A DNA stretch of 64,000 bases from Aricia agestis (GCF_905147365.1 NC_056427.1:4717001-4781000); one strand, 5' to 3'. Counted from the first letter of the stretch, positions 10,182 through 20,722 are shown. Numbers and translations: made by a program. The notes: generated from the sequence alone by a model not told the origin.

Positions 10182-10657
10182 GGGTTGATTCAGACCGCGA
10201 CGCGTAGATGCATTTCTAAACGTCGCGTAAGTATATGGATTTGACAGATCGCAAGACGTCTCACGCAGTTGAAATCTGTCAATACCATACAAATTAATGC
10301 CGCGACCAAGTTAATATACCTAGCGGAATAAAGCAACAATCTCGAGCTGTCAAACGAAACCGAAATTGGTTTCATCTCACATCTGTGTGTAAAAATATAT
10401 TGTGTACGTATACACATACACGAGCATAATTGAACATGATTTCTATTAGATTAAATTGTCAACGTGCGGCACGTGCCGACTGGACGTCAAAAAAAGAGTG
10501 CTGCTGTCATGTATCACACGTCTCATTTTACCACGCAGTGTTACTGATAGTGACATCTCTCTTGCTCAGGCCTTTGTTTCTCTATTCCGCTAGGTATAAA
10601 CCTTATGGCCGCGACGCGCCTCGCCTCGCCTCGTCGCGTTGCTGTCTGGATTGACCC
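10182..10657. mobile_element. Harbinger-like MITE, TIR gggttgattcagacc
   Basis: The ends gggttgattcagaccgcgac and gtctggattgaccc are inverted and flanked by TAA (10179-10181, 10658-10660). A second inverted-repeat element is nested inside. The frames at 10190-10417, 10430-10654 and 10590-10772 are chance frames. Confidence 0.8.
10299..10615. mobile_element. Nested inverted-repeat element L
   Basis: The left end gccgcgaccaagttaatata, then cctagcggaataaa, is the inverse of the right tctattccgctaggtataaa...ggccgcgac. The interior ctggacgtcaaaaaaagag through gtgacatctctcttgctc recurs at 25786-25912. Confidence 0.7.
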
Positions 10658-10697
10658 TAAGGGATCGAGTCGACGTTACGTTATATTGTGTACTGAC

Positions 10698-11122
10698 CAG
10701 CGTTGCCAGACGTCCCGATTTTGGCGGGACGTCCCGATTGTGTCGGGGAAAGCCCGAACGTACGTGCAGCATGCTGAGAAAGAAAGATGCGTAACGAAGA
10801 GGGAGGAGGAGAGTGTGGGAGCTAGAGGGGTGGATTTTCTTTGGCTATTTTTGCTATCTATTGTCAATATCGTCATAATAAAAAGATAAAAATTCAAAAA
10901 CTCTTTAATTACATATTATATACTTAATTAAGTGGGGCTCCCATACAAAAAACACAATCTTCAGCCTGTTTCTGCTCTGTTACGGAACCCTTCGAGCGCG
11001 AGTCCAACTCGCACTTGGCCGATTTTGTTTCACTTTGTCCCACTTTTGAATGAAGAATCCCGCTTTTTTACTCAAAAAGTTCAAAAGTCCCGACTTGGCA
11101 CAAAAAAAATCTGGCAACGCTG
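10698..11122. mobile_element. hAT-type MITE with perfect 8-bp target duplication
   Basis: A 13-bp perfect terminal inverted repeat (cagcgttgccaga / tctggcaacgctg) is flanked by the exact 8-bp repeat gtactgac (10690-10697, 11123-11130). Its interior carries gtcccgattttggcgggacg and, at about 10931-11024, a fragment of repeat family E. The frames at 10605-11129 are not genes. Confidence 0.9.
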
Positions 11123-11130
11123 GTACTGAC

Positions 11131-11677
11131 CCTAAGTTCTAAGATCAAAAACCATCCATTCACGTGCCCAAATCAAATTGGTCCCCGCTGATAAATCGAG
11201 GCCGATTCGATTTCTTTAGATTAGATTTGTCGTTTCAAACGCCATTCCTTTATATTGGTGTTTCATTTGGGCGAGTGTAACAAAATACATGAAGAAAATG
11301 GCAAAACTTAGCAAAACGAGACCTTATGAAGCAGATTAGTGTAGTTTGGCAAGAATTCACCTTAAATATTATCAACATCGCACATTTTATTTGATTTATT
11401 GCGGCTCTACTCTTTCTTACGTAGTTTTTATTATTCGTAGTTTTAAACATAGGTAATTAGGTACATATCGTTAACATTCTAATACAGGTCACCAAATGGC
11501 GGACCGCGGTCCGCATCCGGACCGCCGACCCATCGTGTGCGGACCAAGCATGTTCTAAGATGATCCTCGTTCATCTTAGGACTTCAACATCTCCAGGATT
11601 TAATGTCAAAATTTCACTCCAAACTTCAGACTGAGATAACTATAGCTACAAAAAATGGTTACTTTTCTCATTGATAT
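11131..11677. other. Stretch with GC-rich partial repeat
   Basis: Around 11488-11545 a GC-rich block (ggaccgcggtccgcatccgg) looks like the end of a DNA transposon, but the other end was not found. Nothing coding was found. Confidence 0.4.
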
Positions 11678-12215
11678 CTAAATAAATAAATAAATAAAAT
11701 AAAATATCTTTTTATTAAAAATGGGTATCATGATACACTTTTTGAAAGTCGGACGAAGAAACTACGTTGCCTACCACCGGTTCGGGAACTACCCCGCCGA
11801 GAAGAACCGGCGTAAGAAACTCGCACGGGGCCATCTTTTACTAAAAAAATGGAAAATTACAATGTTATGGCTTACAGCTATGTAACAAAATTAAAAGAAA
11901 AGTAACCTGCATGGAGCCACCCTATTCCCTAGGTGTGCTGTCCTCGATGAAATCATTGACTTTATAATACGCTTTAGCACACAAACGTTCTTTAACTGCT
12001 TTTTTAAATTTGTTTAAAGGTAGATTTTGAACATTTTCTGGGATTTTATTGTATAGGCGTATACATTGGCCTTTAAAGGATTTGCTTATTTTGGCTAGTC
12101 TGAACATTGGTATTGCTAACTTGTTCTTATTTCTAGTATTTACATTATGATTATCACTTTTCTTTTTGAAAATATTTATGTTCTTTCCAACATATAAGAG
12201 ATTTTCCAAAATGTA
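11678..12215 (-). mobile_element. 5'-truncated LINE, 3' end with partial ORF2
   Basis: Reading on the minus strand, a 95-codon frame (11922-12209) encodes the C-terminal tail of a LINE reverse transcriptase: MFRLAKISKSFKGQCIRLYN, then KIPENVQNLPLNKFKKAVK. This resembles the C terminus of the complete LINE at 53191 (MAVRIYNKLPNCFKEM) but is a different family. A 3' untranslated region and a (TAAA)n tail follow at 11678-11702. Confidence 0.85.
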
Positions 12216-12522
12216 TTGAGATGTGACGGTCAGAATTCTTATTTCTTTAAATTTTTCTCTCTAAAAAATACCTTTGTAATTTCCGTAAATACCTTTGTTT
12301 AATATATTTTTTATTTTTATAAAATGTGTGTCCCGCGAACGCGATGGTCATTTCATGTCTCAAAACCTACGAATAATAAAAACTAAGGAATCGTAACTCC
12401 CATACTACTCGTATTACCGTTTTAAATTTAATTCCTTTTGATCTGTCATGTAACGCCAGCCTAGTACCGCTCAAGGTCACCTAAATATTGCAAATGTATT
12501 GAAATGTGTCCCTAAGGTAAAC
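12216..12522. other. AT-rich stretch, nothing identified
   Basis: No gene or recognised repeat was seen; it lies between a LINE relic and a family A element. Confidence 0.4.
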
Positions 12523-12913
12523 TTTTTTTTTATGAAATAAGGGGGCAAACGAGCAAACGGGTCACCTGATGGAAAGCAACTTCCGTCGCCCATGGACACT
12601 CGCAGCATCAGAGGAGCTGCAGGTGCGTTGCCGGCCTTTTAAGAGGGAATAGGGTAATAGGGGAGGGTAGGAAAGGGAAGGGAATAGGGGAGGGTAGGGA
12701 AGGGAAAGGAATAGGATAGGGGATTGGGCCTCCGGTAAACTCACTCACTCGGCGAAACACCCAATCCCCTACCCTATTCCCCATTTTTTTCATAAAATAA
12801 AATAAAAAAAAAAAAAAACAGCGCAAGCGCTGTTTCACGCCGGTTTTCTGTGAAAACGTGGTATTTCTCCGGTCGAGCCAGCCCATTCGTGCCGAAGCAT
12901 GGCTCTCCCACGT
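12523..12913 (-). mobile_element. Family A short element, rearranged
   Basis: Tail to head in reverse. At about 12757 the order breaks: after ggcgaaacac there is a second ccaatcccctaccctattcc piece, then an A/T-rich run, before the cagcgcaagcgctg hairpin resumes. This suggests a template switch or a partial second insertion. The three overlapping minus frames here are artefacts. Confidence 0.85.
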
Positions 12914-13151
12914 ATAAAACACTTTTTTGACACTTTTTTGACAAGTATTGTAGAGCATGTTTTTTGACGGAGTTACTTTTTACCTTAGTTTTTGTTATAC
13001 GTAGCTCAAAACGGACCCCGAGCGAAACTAATTGGTGACCCCTGTCAAATAGAATTAATTTAAAGATCATTTAATGTGTATAATGTAAATGTTTAATTTT
13101 TAACTTTTTAGATATTGCGTCTCTCTTAGATTTTTTTAAATAATCACTTAC

Positions 13152-13354
13152 CTTTTTCATTTTCTTTCTTGTCACTCGCATGTTCTTTTTCTTTGGTTTC
13201 TTCTTTTTTGTCCCCCTTTTCTTCTTTCTTTTCTTCGCTAGCCACTTTCGGTTCTGAACTAGTGTTGCAACCCATTTTCACTCGCGTTTCAATAAAAAAA
13301 TATAAAAGTCACTCAAAAAGTCTCAAAATATCAACATGTCACCACTTTTCGTAC
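13152..13354 (-). CDS. Host exon: start codon and N-terminal 41 residues of a Lys/Glu-rich, probably myristoylated protein
   Basis: Reading on the minus strand, a pyrimidine tract ending ttttttttttgtttcag precedes an exon starting at 13354. After about 80 bases of leader an ATG at 13275 in good context (gtgaaaATGG) opens a frame beginning MGCNTSSEPK, then VASEEKKEEK and further Lys/Glu-rich sequence to EKKEN-like residues. The frame ends at a consensus donor, aaag|gtaagt, at 13152/13151 (phase 1). Gly2 followed by Cys3 is the classic N-myristoylation plus palmitoylation signal, so membrane attachment is likely. The Lys/Glu-rich body resembles growth-associated (neuromodulin-type) proteins; a relation to insect igloo/neuromodulin is only my recollection. 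The other exons were not found. It lies between an A element and a palindromic MITE, so the flanking introns are repeat-filled. The plus-strand frame 13169-13375 is its shadow. Confidence 0.72.
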
Positions 13355-13627
13355 CTGAAACAAAAAAAAAATTGATTTTATCTATTTTAGCGAAAATCAT
13401 TGAAGAAATAAATGATTCGATTTTAAAATATAATGTAATTTTAACCTTATATGTAAAAATTTATCAAGATGTAATATTTTGACAAAACAAAACTAGATGG
13501 CATATCAAAATATGTCATAAAAGTCAGTCTGTGTGTATGTGTTTGTCTGTGCTGTGGGCTATGGCCACTGACCTCCATTACACAAGTACGCTGGACTTAC
13601 GATGCCCTTTGAAATGACTGCTGGTTT

Positions 13628-13860
13628 TTGTGCCTATTTGAAGCGGAATCAGCGCCCCCAATGCGGGGGAAGAGAACTAAATTTGACGTAAAAATGACGT
13701 TTGAAAGTTGCCATATTGGCGCTGATAGCAGTAGTGGGAGTACTTAGAACTAAAACTAGTTTCTACAACCAATAGCGATAAGGCGGCCATTTGCAAGTTA
13801 CGTCAGATTTAGTTCTCTTCCCCCGCATTGGGGCGTTGATTCCGCTTCAAATAGGCACAA
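13628..13860. mobile_element. Palindromic MITE
   Basis: Arms of about 65 bases pair: left ttgtgcctatttgaagcgga, right tccgcttcaaataggcacaa, continuing through gcgggggaagagaactaaat. The loop is about 100 bases. It lies just upstream of the host exon in that gene's orientation. Confidence 0.8.
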
Positions 13861-14460
13861 GAAGCAGGTGGGTATCATAAGCCCAGCGTATTTGTCTTCT
13901 TCTTCTTCTTTATCTTACTATCTTCTTTCCTTTATCTTACTAATTTTCAATCAGGTCACGTGTTTACTGTTCATTACGCACCGCAAAAGTGTACAACGGC
14001 GCTTTTTACTTCAAAAGTGTCATCAACATAATTCATACACCATAATGGCAAGATCAATACATTTTCATACAGATGCTGTACAATCCTACAGTGGGGCTGC
14101 CACAGACATAATATAAGTGGACCGCACATTAGTTAATAGGTAAACGTTGCTTTTGCTTTGTACACATTTTTCTTGTATGTACTTATTTTTCCTTGTAATT
14201 AGCTTGGGCTGTATGTATGTTTGAGCACAATTTTTACCTATCTCCAGCAGTCGAATTAAAGAAATATGCATACGTATAAAGAGCCAATAAGAATGCAATA
14301 ATTTGTAAAATGTTTTTGAAAAAACGAATAATTTAATAAAAGATTTTTTTTTAGTTTTGTGGCGCTACCCAAAATTCGCCTAACAATTCTGCATCGCGCT
14401 ATCGAAGTTTCAGAGAACGGCAAGATATATAATACAAGTCCGTGGGCTTCAGCCTGACCT
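13861..14460. other. Intergenic stretch, nothing identified
   Basis: A short cttcttcttctt run lies near 13898. The frames at 13868-14116 and 14086-14534 have no domain features. Confidence 0.4.
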
Positions 14461-14636
14461 GCCCCCCTAGACAAGTGGCAAAAGGCTAACGCTAACGCTA
14501 GCGCTAACGCTACAAAATGTATGCGATTTGACATAAGTCATCGCTACGCTAGCGAATACTAATGTCAAATCCATACATTTTGTAGCGTTAGCGTTAGAGC
14601 TAGCGTTAGCGTTTTGCCACTTGTCTAGGGGGGGCT
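14461..14636. mobile_element. Palindromic element with gctaac repeats
   Basis: The outer arms cccccctagacaagtggcaa and ttgccacttgtctagggggg pair. Next to each, gctaac/gctagc hexamers are repeated on both arms, followed by acaaaatgtatg and its inverse. It is a near-perfect fold-back of roughly 75-base arms. Confidence 0.8.
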
Positions 14637-14744
14637 GAGATGCTATCTCGCTCGGTCGGAAGATCTTCCTTTTCGGCCGCCACTTACAACGTTAAAGTTT
14701 TTATAAACTGTCATTATTAATTATTATATTAAGTTCAATTTTTT

Positions 14745-14800
14745 TTTAACCGACTTCCGAAAAGGAGGAGGTTATATGTTCGGTCGTGAAGTTTTTTTTT
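14745..14800 (+). repeat. Fragment of the ccgacttcc repeat family
   Basis: aaccgacttccgaaaaggag and gaggttatatgttcggtcg match longer copies at 42028-42500 and, reversed, 34555-34907. Confidence 0.6.
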
Positions 14801-14905
14801 ATGATTTTAGACTTCTTCAAAAGTACCACCTTAATCCTTTCTAATTACAACTGACTTGTGTATTTATCTAAAAGAGCCAGTTGTAGCCAGACCCTCGTCA
14901 TTTGA

Positions 14906-15172
14906 CGACCTCTGTGGCTCAGTTGGTGGGCTATTGGTAGCTCAAACCGGGTTCGAATCCAGCCGACGGAACAAAAAGTTTTCAAAGTTTATGGGTCATG
15001 GATGTGTATTAAATATGTGTATAATATAATAAAGATCTTAAATATGTGTATAGTACAAAATAATGAAATATATTTCCGTTGTCTGGTACACGCAACACAA
15101 GTCCTTCAGGTACGTAGCATGGGGCCAGACTGACGTGGTGTGAAGCGTCCATGGATATTATTATTATTATTT
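14906..15172 (+). mobile_element. tRNA-derived SINE family 2
   Basis: The head has pol III A and B box sequences (ctgtggctcagttggtggg; gggttcgaatcc). The body follows: gacggaacaaaaagttttc, atggatgtgtattaaatatg, ccagactgacgtggtgtg, and the 3' end catggatattattattatt. Other copies lie at 32590, 60306 (reverse) and, partial, 49258 and 50028. Confidence 0.82.
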
Positions 15173-15451
15173 TATAAAAGCTGAAAGTTTATCTGCACAT
15201 GTATCCTATTACCCTAAACATGTGGAGATAAATATAAACTACGGAGTTTCTGTCGCGGTTAACTTAAAAGATACCAAGGCTTACCAAACCGTCATCACTA
15301 GAGAACTAAAGAGTTTCAATTATTTTTTTTATAAAAAAAGGGGTCAAACGTGCCAACGAGTCACCTAATTCACAACATTATACAAATAATTATTACTTTT
15401 TAATCGTTTGTAGAATTCGCCTAAGCCTCAAATGTTTCTGTAGTCAATTTT
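15173..15451. other. Short intergenic stretch, nothing identified
   Basis: There is a weak resemblance to the tail of family A at 15340-15365 (ggggtcaaacgtgccaacga then gtcacct) but nothing more. Confidence 0.35.
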
Positions 15452-15924
15452 TATAATGGGGATTGTCCATTTTTTTTTTTTTTTGCTCATTACAAAAACA
15501 TTTCGAGGAATAAGGTCAGTGATCGTTTTTCTGTATATAAACGAAAAAAATACCCATTAGTTATACTTATATTTTTAACAAATATATTAACCTTAGTTTG
15601 ACCTTCAATGGCGTTAAATTTTCAATAAATTCGACCAACATTACGTTTCGAACTTTTGGTAAGCTTCTCGTATCAGCTTTCACATAATGAGAACTTACAT
15701 TTGACGAACCAGCCATTATAAATAAGATTGAAAGGAAATTTAAAACATACTGCAGAGGTCAATTGGTCGCCAATGATGACGTCAGAGCGAAACTTTAAAA
15801 ATGTATTGAGAAAAAACTAGCCAATGAATTCCAAAACTATTTAATTCAAATTTTTAAAATACTCTATTTTAACGAAAAAAAATATAAAAAGTACATGTGA
15901 TTTTTTTTGGACAATGCCCATTAT
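15452..15924. mobile_element. DNA-transposon relic with 17-bp inverted ends
   Basis: ataatggggattgtccat at 15452 is the inverse of tggacaatgcccattat ending at 15924, each next to a T-rich run. The interior has no long frame. The target duplication could not be defined. Confidence 0.65.
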
Positions 15925-16129
15925 GAAGTCTGTATCAGTTAACTGGTACTATAAATCGTTGCTCCGTCCTCTCGAATATGTATCCACGTTCCCCCATCAC
16001 TATGCACCCTATATGATTTGTACCCTCTACGACCCTGGATCACCCTGTATCGCTCTGGATCAAAACAGAATCACCCACAGATTGCAAATTTAGTAGATTT
16101 ATGTGACTTTAAATACATATCTATATCTA

Positions 16130-16371
16130 TATATATATATATAGAACTCAAAGGCGACTGACTGACTGATTGACATAGTGATCTACCAACGCACAGCCCA
16201 AACCACTGGACGGATCGGGTTGAAATTTGGCATGCAGGTAGATGTTATGACGTAGGCATCCGCTAAGAAAGGATTTTGATAAATTCCAACCCCAAGGGGT
16301 TCAAATAGGGGATAAAAATTTGTATATAATAATACTTCTTAACGCGAGCGAAGCCGCGGGCAAAAGCTCGT
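16130..16371 (+). mobile_element. Helitron-like element D6
   Basis: Begins atatatatagaactcaaagg, carries caccactggacggatcggg-type body text, and ends gcgagcgaagccgcgggc then aaaagctcg, where the expected CTAG has mutated to CTCG. The GC-rich end forms a short hairpin (cgcg...cgcg). Confidence 0.65.
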
Positions 16372-16564
16372 TATTATTATAAATGCGATAGTGTGTCTGT
16401 CTGTTACCTCTTCACTCTCAAACCGCTGAACCGATTTTGCTGTTTGACATGGAGATACTTTTAGTCCCGGGAAAGGGCATAGGACACTTTTTATGCCAGA
16501 AAAATGTACGGTTCCCACGCGATAAACTAATTTTTGACGCAACGGAGTTGCAGGCTTTATCTAG
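16372..16564 (+). mobile_element. Helitron-like element D1
   Basis: This is a full D1 copy from attataaatgcgatagtgtg through cgctgaaccgattttgctg, gtcccgggaaaggg and aaatgtacggttccc to ggagttgcaggctttatCTAG. It lies directly after the D6 copy. The overlapping frames at 16339-16643 are not genes. Confidence 0.82.
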
Positions 16565-16760
16565 TATTATACAAAATTCTCGTGTCACGGTGTTTGTTAT
16601 TAAATTCCTACGAAATGCTGGACGAGTAAAAGCCTACTTTTAACTACATCATGTAGGTCGGACAATCGGCCATGGAAACTCTATGCTCAAAGAGTTAGAT
16701 ACCTTTTTGTGGGCAAACCGCAAATGCATGATGCTGGGGAGCTTTCCCATACAAATTTAT

Positions 16761-17104
16761 ACGTGGGAGAGCCATGCTTCGGCACGTATGGGCCGGCTCG
16801 ACCGGAGAAATACCACGTTCTCACAGAAAACCGGCGTGAAACAGCGCTTGCGGTGTGTTTCGCCGAGTGAGTGAGTTTACCGGAGGCCCAATCCCCTACC
16901 CTATTCCCTTCCCTACCGTCCCCTATTCCCTTCTCTTCTCTTCCCTTCCCTACCCTACCCAATAGGGTAGGTTACCCTAACCCTCTTAAAAGGCCGGCAA
17001 CGCACCTGCAGCTTTTCTGATGCTGCGAGTGTCTATGGGCGACGGAAGTTGCTTTCCATCAGTTGACCTGTTTGCTCGTTTGCCCCCTTATTTAATTAAA
17101 AAAA
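16761..17104 (+). mobile_element. Family A short element, full length
   Basis: A complete copy starting atacgtgggagagccatgc. Its pyrimidine minisatellite is extended and partly inverted (ctaccctacccaatagggta). The tail ends ccccttatttaattaaaaaa. Confidence 0.88.
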
Positions 17105-17345
17105 ATGTTGCTCCTTCAGCGCTGCTATTTTCACACTGAACTCTATGTAAGAGACACATACACTCCCTAAAGTATTATCACTTACTTTTGTTACACCCTG
17201 CAATCTGTATAGACACTATTTGGTAGAGACCTGCCTATCCTCTGACTTTAGCCCTCTGCCTATATACATATAGTCAAAAAGGCAGTGACTACAGCTCTGT
17301 AGCTATACAAGGTGTAAAAAAACAAAGTGATAATACTTAAGGGTG
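17105..17345. mobile_element. Decayed palindromic Tc1-type MITE (family H), two halves
   Basis: The right-arm sequence (cagcgctgctattttcacac ... gtattatcacttacttttg, then ttacaccctg) is at 17118-17209. A left-arm piece (aaggtgtaaaaaaacaaagtg, then ataatacttaagggtgtg) is at 17309-17350. The arms are in the wrong order for one intact element, so this is a rearranged copy or two fragments. Confidence 0.5.
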
Positions 17346-17387
17346 TGTAGGGTATATTATAATTTATATCCCTCATAAGCTATGTCC

Positions 17388-17663
17388 ACACTGTGCACTT
17401 TCATCTTCAATTTTCGTCATCAACTTTTATATTCGTGCATTCAATAATTGAATGGGTCAAGGAACGCAACGCCAATATTGTCATTTTTGAAGTTTTGGAT
17501 ACGGTCAGAGGGCATGCCTCACGTTGCACTGTGCACTTTCATCTTCAATTTCCGTCATCAACTTTCATATTGGTGCATTCAATAATTGAATGCGTCAAGG
17601 AACGCAACGCCAATATTGTCATTTTTGAAGTTTTGGATGCGTCGCGGGCATGCCTCACGTTTG
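17388..17663 (+). repeat. 138-bp tandem duplication
   Basis: Two adjacent units share ctgtgcactttcatcttcaa, gtgcattcaataattgaatg and acgccaatattgtcattttt. Because 138 is a multiple of three, a frame (17393-17728) stays open and shows a repeated VHSIIEWVKERNANIVIFEV-like segment. It has no recognised domain and is most simply explained by the duplication. Confidence 0.75.
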
Positions 17664-17980
17664 CTGTTGACTGCGCTATAACGCATGTCCTGGACGAACA
17701 GAAAATAGAAGCCCACATCTCTACCTAGAGAATATAGTCAGACAACAGATCTCTACCTATACTATAGTCCGAGCGGCAGGTAGCCGACCCAATTCGATCA
17801 CCGCATTGTCCATGTGTTATAGTCTCGGCGTTGGCCGGAAAAAACACAGGAAATTAACTTTGAGACACGTGTTCAAAAGATATTCAAGTTTTATCTTAGC
17901 TATTGTTCTATTTTTGATTTTTTCTAGCTTTTTATTTGAACAAAATTGTCCAAGATACGATAGAATTGATTTGGAAAATA

Positions 17981-18061
17981 TTTTTCTTAATACATAAGAC
18001 ATGTTCTATAAACATAAATATAATTTATGTTTATAGAACATGTCTTATGTATTAAGAAAAA
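17981..18061. repeat. Perfect 39-bp-arm hairpin
   Basis: tttttcttaatacataagac... (17981-18019) pairs exactly with 18023-18061 around a 3-base loop. Confidence 0.88.
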
Positions 18062-18363
18062 CATAATTTCTGTATTGAATTACTTCTAATGATTTTCTAT
18101 TGTAATAATGAAATCTACAAGAATATGCCATGTGCTGTGTGTATATTTATTTATTATATTAATTACTGTTAGCTTTATTATCTCACAATTTTAAATCGCT
18201 CACCTATTTCTTGTGATTTAATAATATTATTATAATTTGTAGTTTTCCTAAAATAATTTATACTTACTTTAAATATTTTTTTAGATTACCAAGTTGTGTT
18301 GTGTGTCTCGTCAGGATTTTTTGTTCGATATGTTAGTTAAATTTAGCTTAAATTTATTATTTA

Positions 18364-19042
18364 CTAGCTGTTGCCCGCGACTTCGTCCGCGTGGACTTCA
18401 GTTTATAGCGCGCGATGTCAACAAAATTGGTGTCAAAAGCTTTTATAAAAAAAACCCTGGTACCCCTTCAATCAAAACAGCTGTGCAGTGTGCACATAAT
18501 ATTTCATTTTTTTAAATTAAACTTTATATTTTATGCCAAATTTTAAAGCTTATTTAGCCCCCCAATTTCACAACTTTACCCATAAACTATTTAACATTGA
18601 TAGGTTACGTCACTGTATATAATATAAAGTACTGACTTATTATATAACATAAAAAAGAAATAACAATCGAAAACCCCGAAAAAATTATACCACCTCTTAT
18701 AGAAAGATGTTGGGCAAGCGTTAGCGCGATGTAAGAGACGCACGACGCCATCTAGTATGAATTTTTGGAACTAACTTAATTTGGAAAAAAATCGTATTTT
18801 CACCCCCTTACAACCCTTTTTTCCAGTAAAAAAGTAGCCTATGTCCTTTCTCAGGCTTTAGACTATCTGTATACAAAATTTCATTACAATCGGTTCGGTA
18901 GTTTTGGCGTGAAAGCGAGACAGACAGACAGACAGACAGACAGAGATACTTTCGCATTTATAATATTATTAGTATATTAGTATATTAGTATATTAGTATA
19001 TTAGTATATTAGTATATTAGTATATTAGTATATTAGTATAGA
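18364..19042 (-). mobile_element. Helitron-like element D2, full length, with 8-bp satellite at its 5' end
   Basis: In reverse, the 3' end is cgcggacgaagtcgcgggca then acagCTAG, with a cgcg-gacgaagt-cgcg hairpin. The 5' end is atactaatattataaatgcg. At 18968-19040 the terminal octamer attagtat is repeated about nine times. It carries no frame of interest. Confidence 0.8.
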
Positions 19043-19572
19043 TCAGCGAAAACTTGTTATTGGCATATCGTCATTTAATATGATTATCACTGTTATACTT
19101 ACATGCTGTAAATTTTCCAAATAAAATAAAATAAAAATACAATTAAAAAGATGGAGGTATTAAATATGTAAACGGTAATAATTTCGCGGTGAAGAAATTC
19201 GTGCATCATGCGAGAACCGTACATTTTTCTGGGATGAAAACTCTCCTATATTCTTTCTCAAGATAAGTATTAAGTTTTGTATCCTAATACAAAAATGATT
19301 AAAATCAATTTAAGTATCGGTTTTACAGAAAAAAATATATACACTTCTGCATTATTTCCATCCATACCTTTAAAAATGAGTTCTTTATAAAACATTTAGT
19401 AAATTAGAAAGATTTAATCGGATAAACTTCTTTAATATCTAAAAATAGAGTCCGCCTTTGAGATTTATATCCGACATAATGAGCAATTCTTGAAGATATA
19501 AAAAGTAACTTTGTTTAAATTGTAGTCTGTGGCATAAAAACATTTTCTTACGTTTTATTAATGACTATATTA
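19043..19572. other. AT-rich stretch, nothing identified
   Basis: A 60-base scrap of Helitron D1 (gcgagaaccgtacatttttc) lies at about 19200-19240. Nothing coding was found. Confidence 0.4.
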
Positions 19573-19685
19573 TGAAGCCCGCAACTCCGTTTCGCCAAAA
19601 TTCGTTAATTGCGCGAGAACCGTACATTTTTTCGCGATAAGAAGTATCCAGTGTCCTTTCCCGGGACTCAAAGATGCACTGATTC
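19573..19685 (-). mobile_element. Helitron D1 3' fragment
   Basis: In reverse, gaagcccgcaactccgtttc, then cgtacattttttcgcgataa and gtcctttcccgggactcaaa, match the D1 3' half. Confidence 0.65.
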
Positions 19686-19750
19686 TTTTCTTTTTTCTTA
19701 ATCTACATATTTATTTAGCTTTTATTTTAATCAGTAGGTAAAAATTTTAT

Positions 19751-20084
19751 ACGTGGGAGAGCCATGCTTCGGCACGAATGGGCCGGCTCGACCGGAGAAA
19801 TACCACGTTCTCACAGAAAACCGGCGTGAAACAGCGCTTGCGCTGTGTTTCGCCGAGTGAGTGAGTTTACCGGAGGCCCAAACCCCTACCCTATTCCCTT
19901 CCGTACCCTCCCCTATTCCCTTCCCTTCCCATCCTTACCCTCCCCTATTACCCTGTTCCCTCTTAAAAGGCCGGCAACGCACTTGCAGCTCTTCTGATGC
20001 TGCGAGTGTCCATGGGCGACGGAAGTTGCTTTCCATCAGGTGACACGTTTGCTCGTTTGCCCCCTTATTTCATAAAAAAAAAAA
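19751..20084 (+). mobile_element. Family A short element, full length
   Basis: One of the cleanest copies. Head acgtgggagagccatgcttc, minisatellite ccctaccctattcccttccg, LINE-derived tail and a terminal A run. It can serve as the reference copy. Confidence 0.9.
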
Positions 20085-20179
20085 TATTAAGCTAAATATA
20101 TATTAGTCACTCATTGTCTACTCAATGTTTTGTAGTGGGTATTAATTATTATCAGTTTTCTTGTTATTAGTTTATTTGT

Positions 20180-20563
20180 AAAGCGCCATGTACCACTAGA
20201 TCAAGGAGGCGTGTACTCTTGTGGTACAGAGCGCGGCTCTTGACTCGGAGGTCGTGGGTTCGATTCCCACGTTGGAAACAAGTTATTTCCAAATTTGGTT
20301 AGGGCAATGCAGGCTGATCACCTGATTGTCTGACAAGTAAGATGATCCATGCGTCGGATGGGCATGTAAAAAGTCGGTCCTGCGCCTGATCTCTCGCCAG
20401 TCGTGTCGGTCTTCCGTCCCACTGGGTTATGAGAGTAAAGGAACAGAGAGTGCTCTTGTGTACTGCGCACACACTTGGGCACTATAAAATTACTCCTGCG
20501 TAGCTGGCCTGGTTTCAATGAAACCGGCCACCGTCACCGAAACCGGTGTGGGAGCTATTATTA
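20180..20563 (+). mobile_element. tRNA-derived SINE family 1 with altered head
   Basis: The box B region ggtcgtgggttcgattcccac and the body (tgcaggctgatcacctgatt, catgcgtcggatgggcatg, gttatgagagtaaagg, ctcctgcgtagctggcc) end in caccgtcaccgaaaccggtg. The head is unusual: the first block taccactagatcaaggaggcg is in reverse orientation ahead of gtggtacagagcgcggctc. The minus frame 20318-20518 is not a gene. Confidence 0.82.
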
Positions 20564-20569
20564 TCATTA

Positions 20570-20722
20570 TTATTATTTGAAGTAACAACCTAATAATAAT
20601 TATAATTATGTTATGTATACTATTTGTGGGTTGCTGTCTAGCCTACAACTTAAGATTATATTTGTACTACCATGTAATGACTGTAACCTGCCTGTATACA
20701 AAATATAAATAAATAAAATTTC
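20570..20722 (+). mobile_element. LINE 3' end relic
   Basis: gactgtaacctgcctgtatac then aaaatataaataaataaaa is a 3' untranslated end with an (AAAT)n tail, typical of a 5'-truncated non-LTR element. No coding part remains. Confidence 0.55.

Noticed and set aside
14480..14515. gctaac hexamers as telomere repeat
   Set aside because: The insect telomere unit is TTAGG; these hexamers are part of palindrome arms and mirrored on both sides.
17393..17728. 111-residue frame with an internal repeat
   Set aside because: Explained by a 138-bp in-frame tandem duplication; no domain, promoter or splice evidence.
20215..20280. Possible functional tRNA gene at SINE heads (also 24738-25093, 59091, 60746)
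   Set aside because: The same head is followed by a common ~270-base body at every site, so these are SINEs. The anticodon arms are eroded or deleted.
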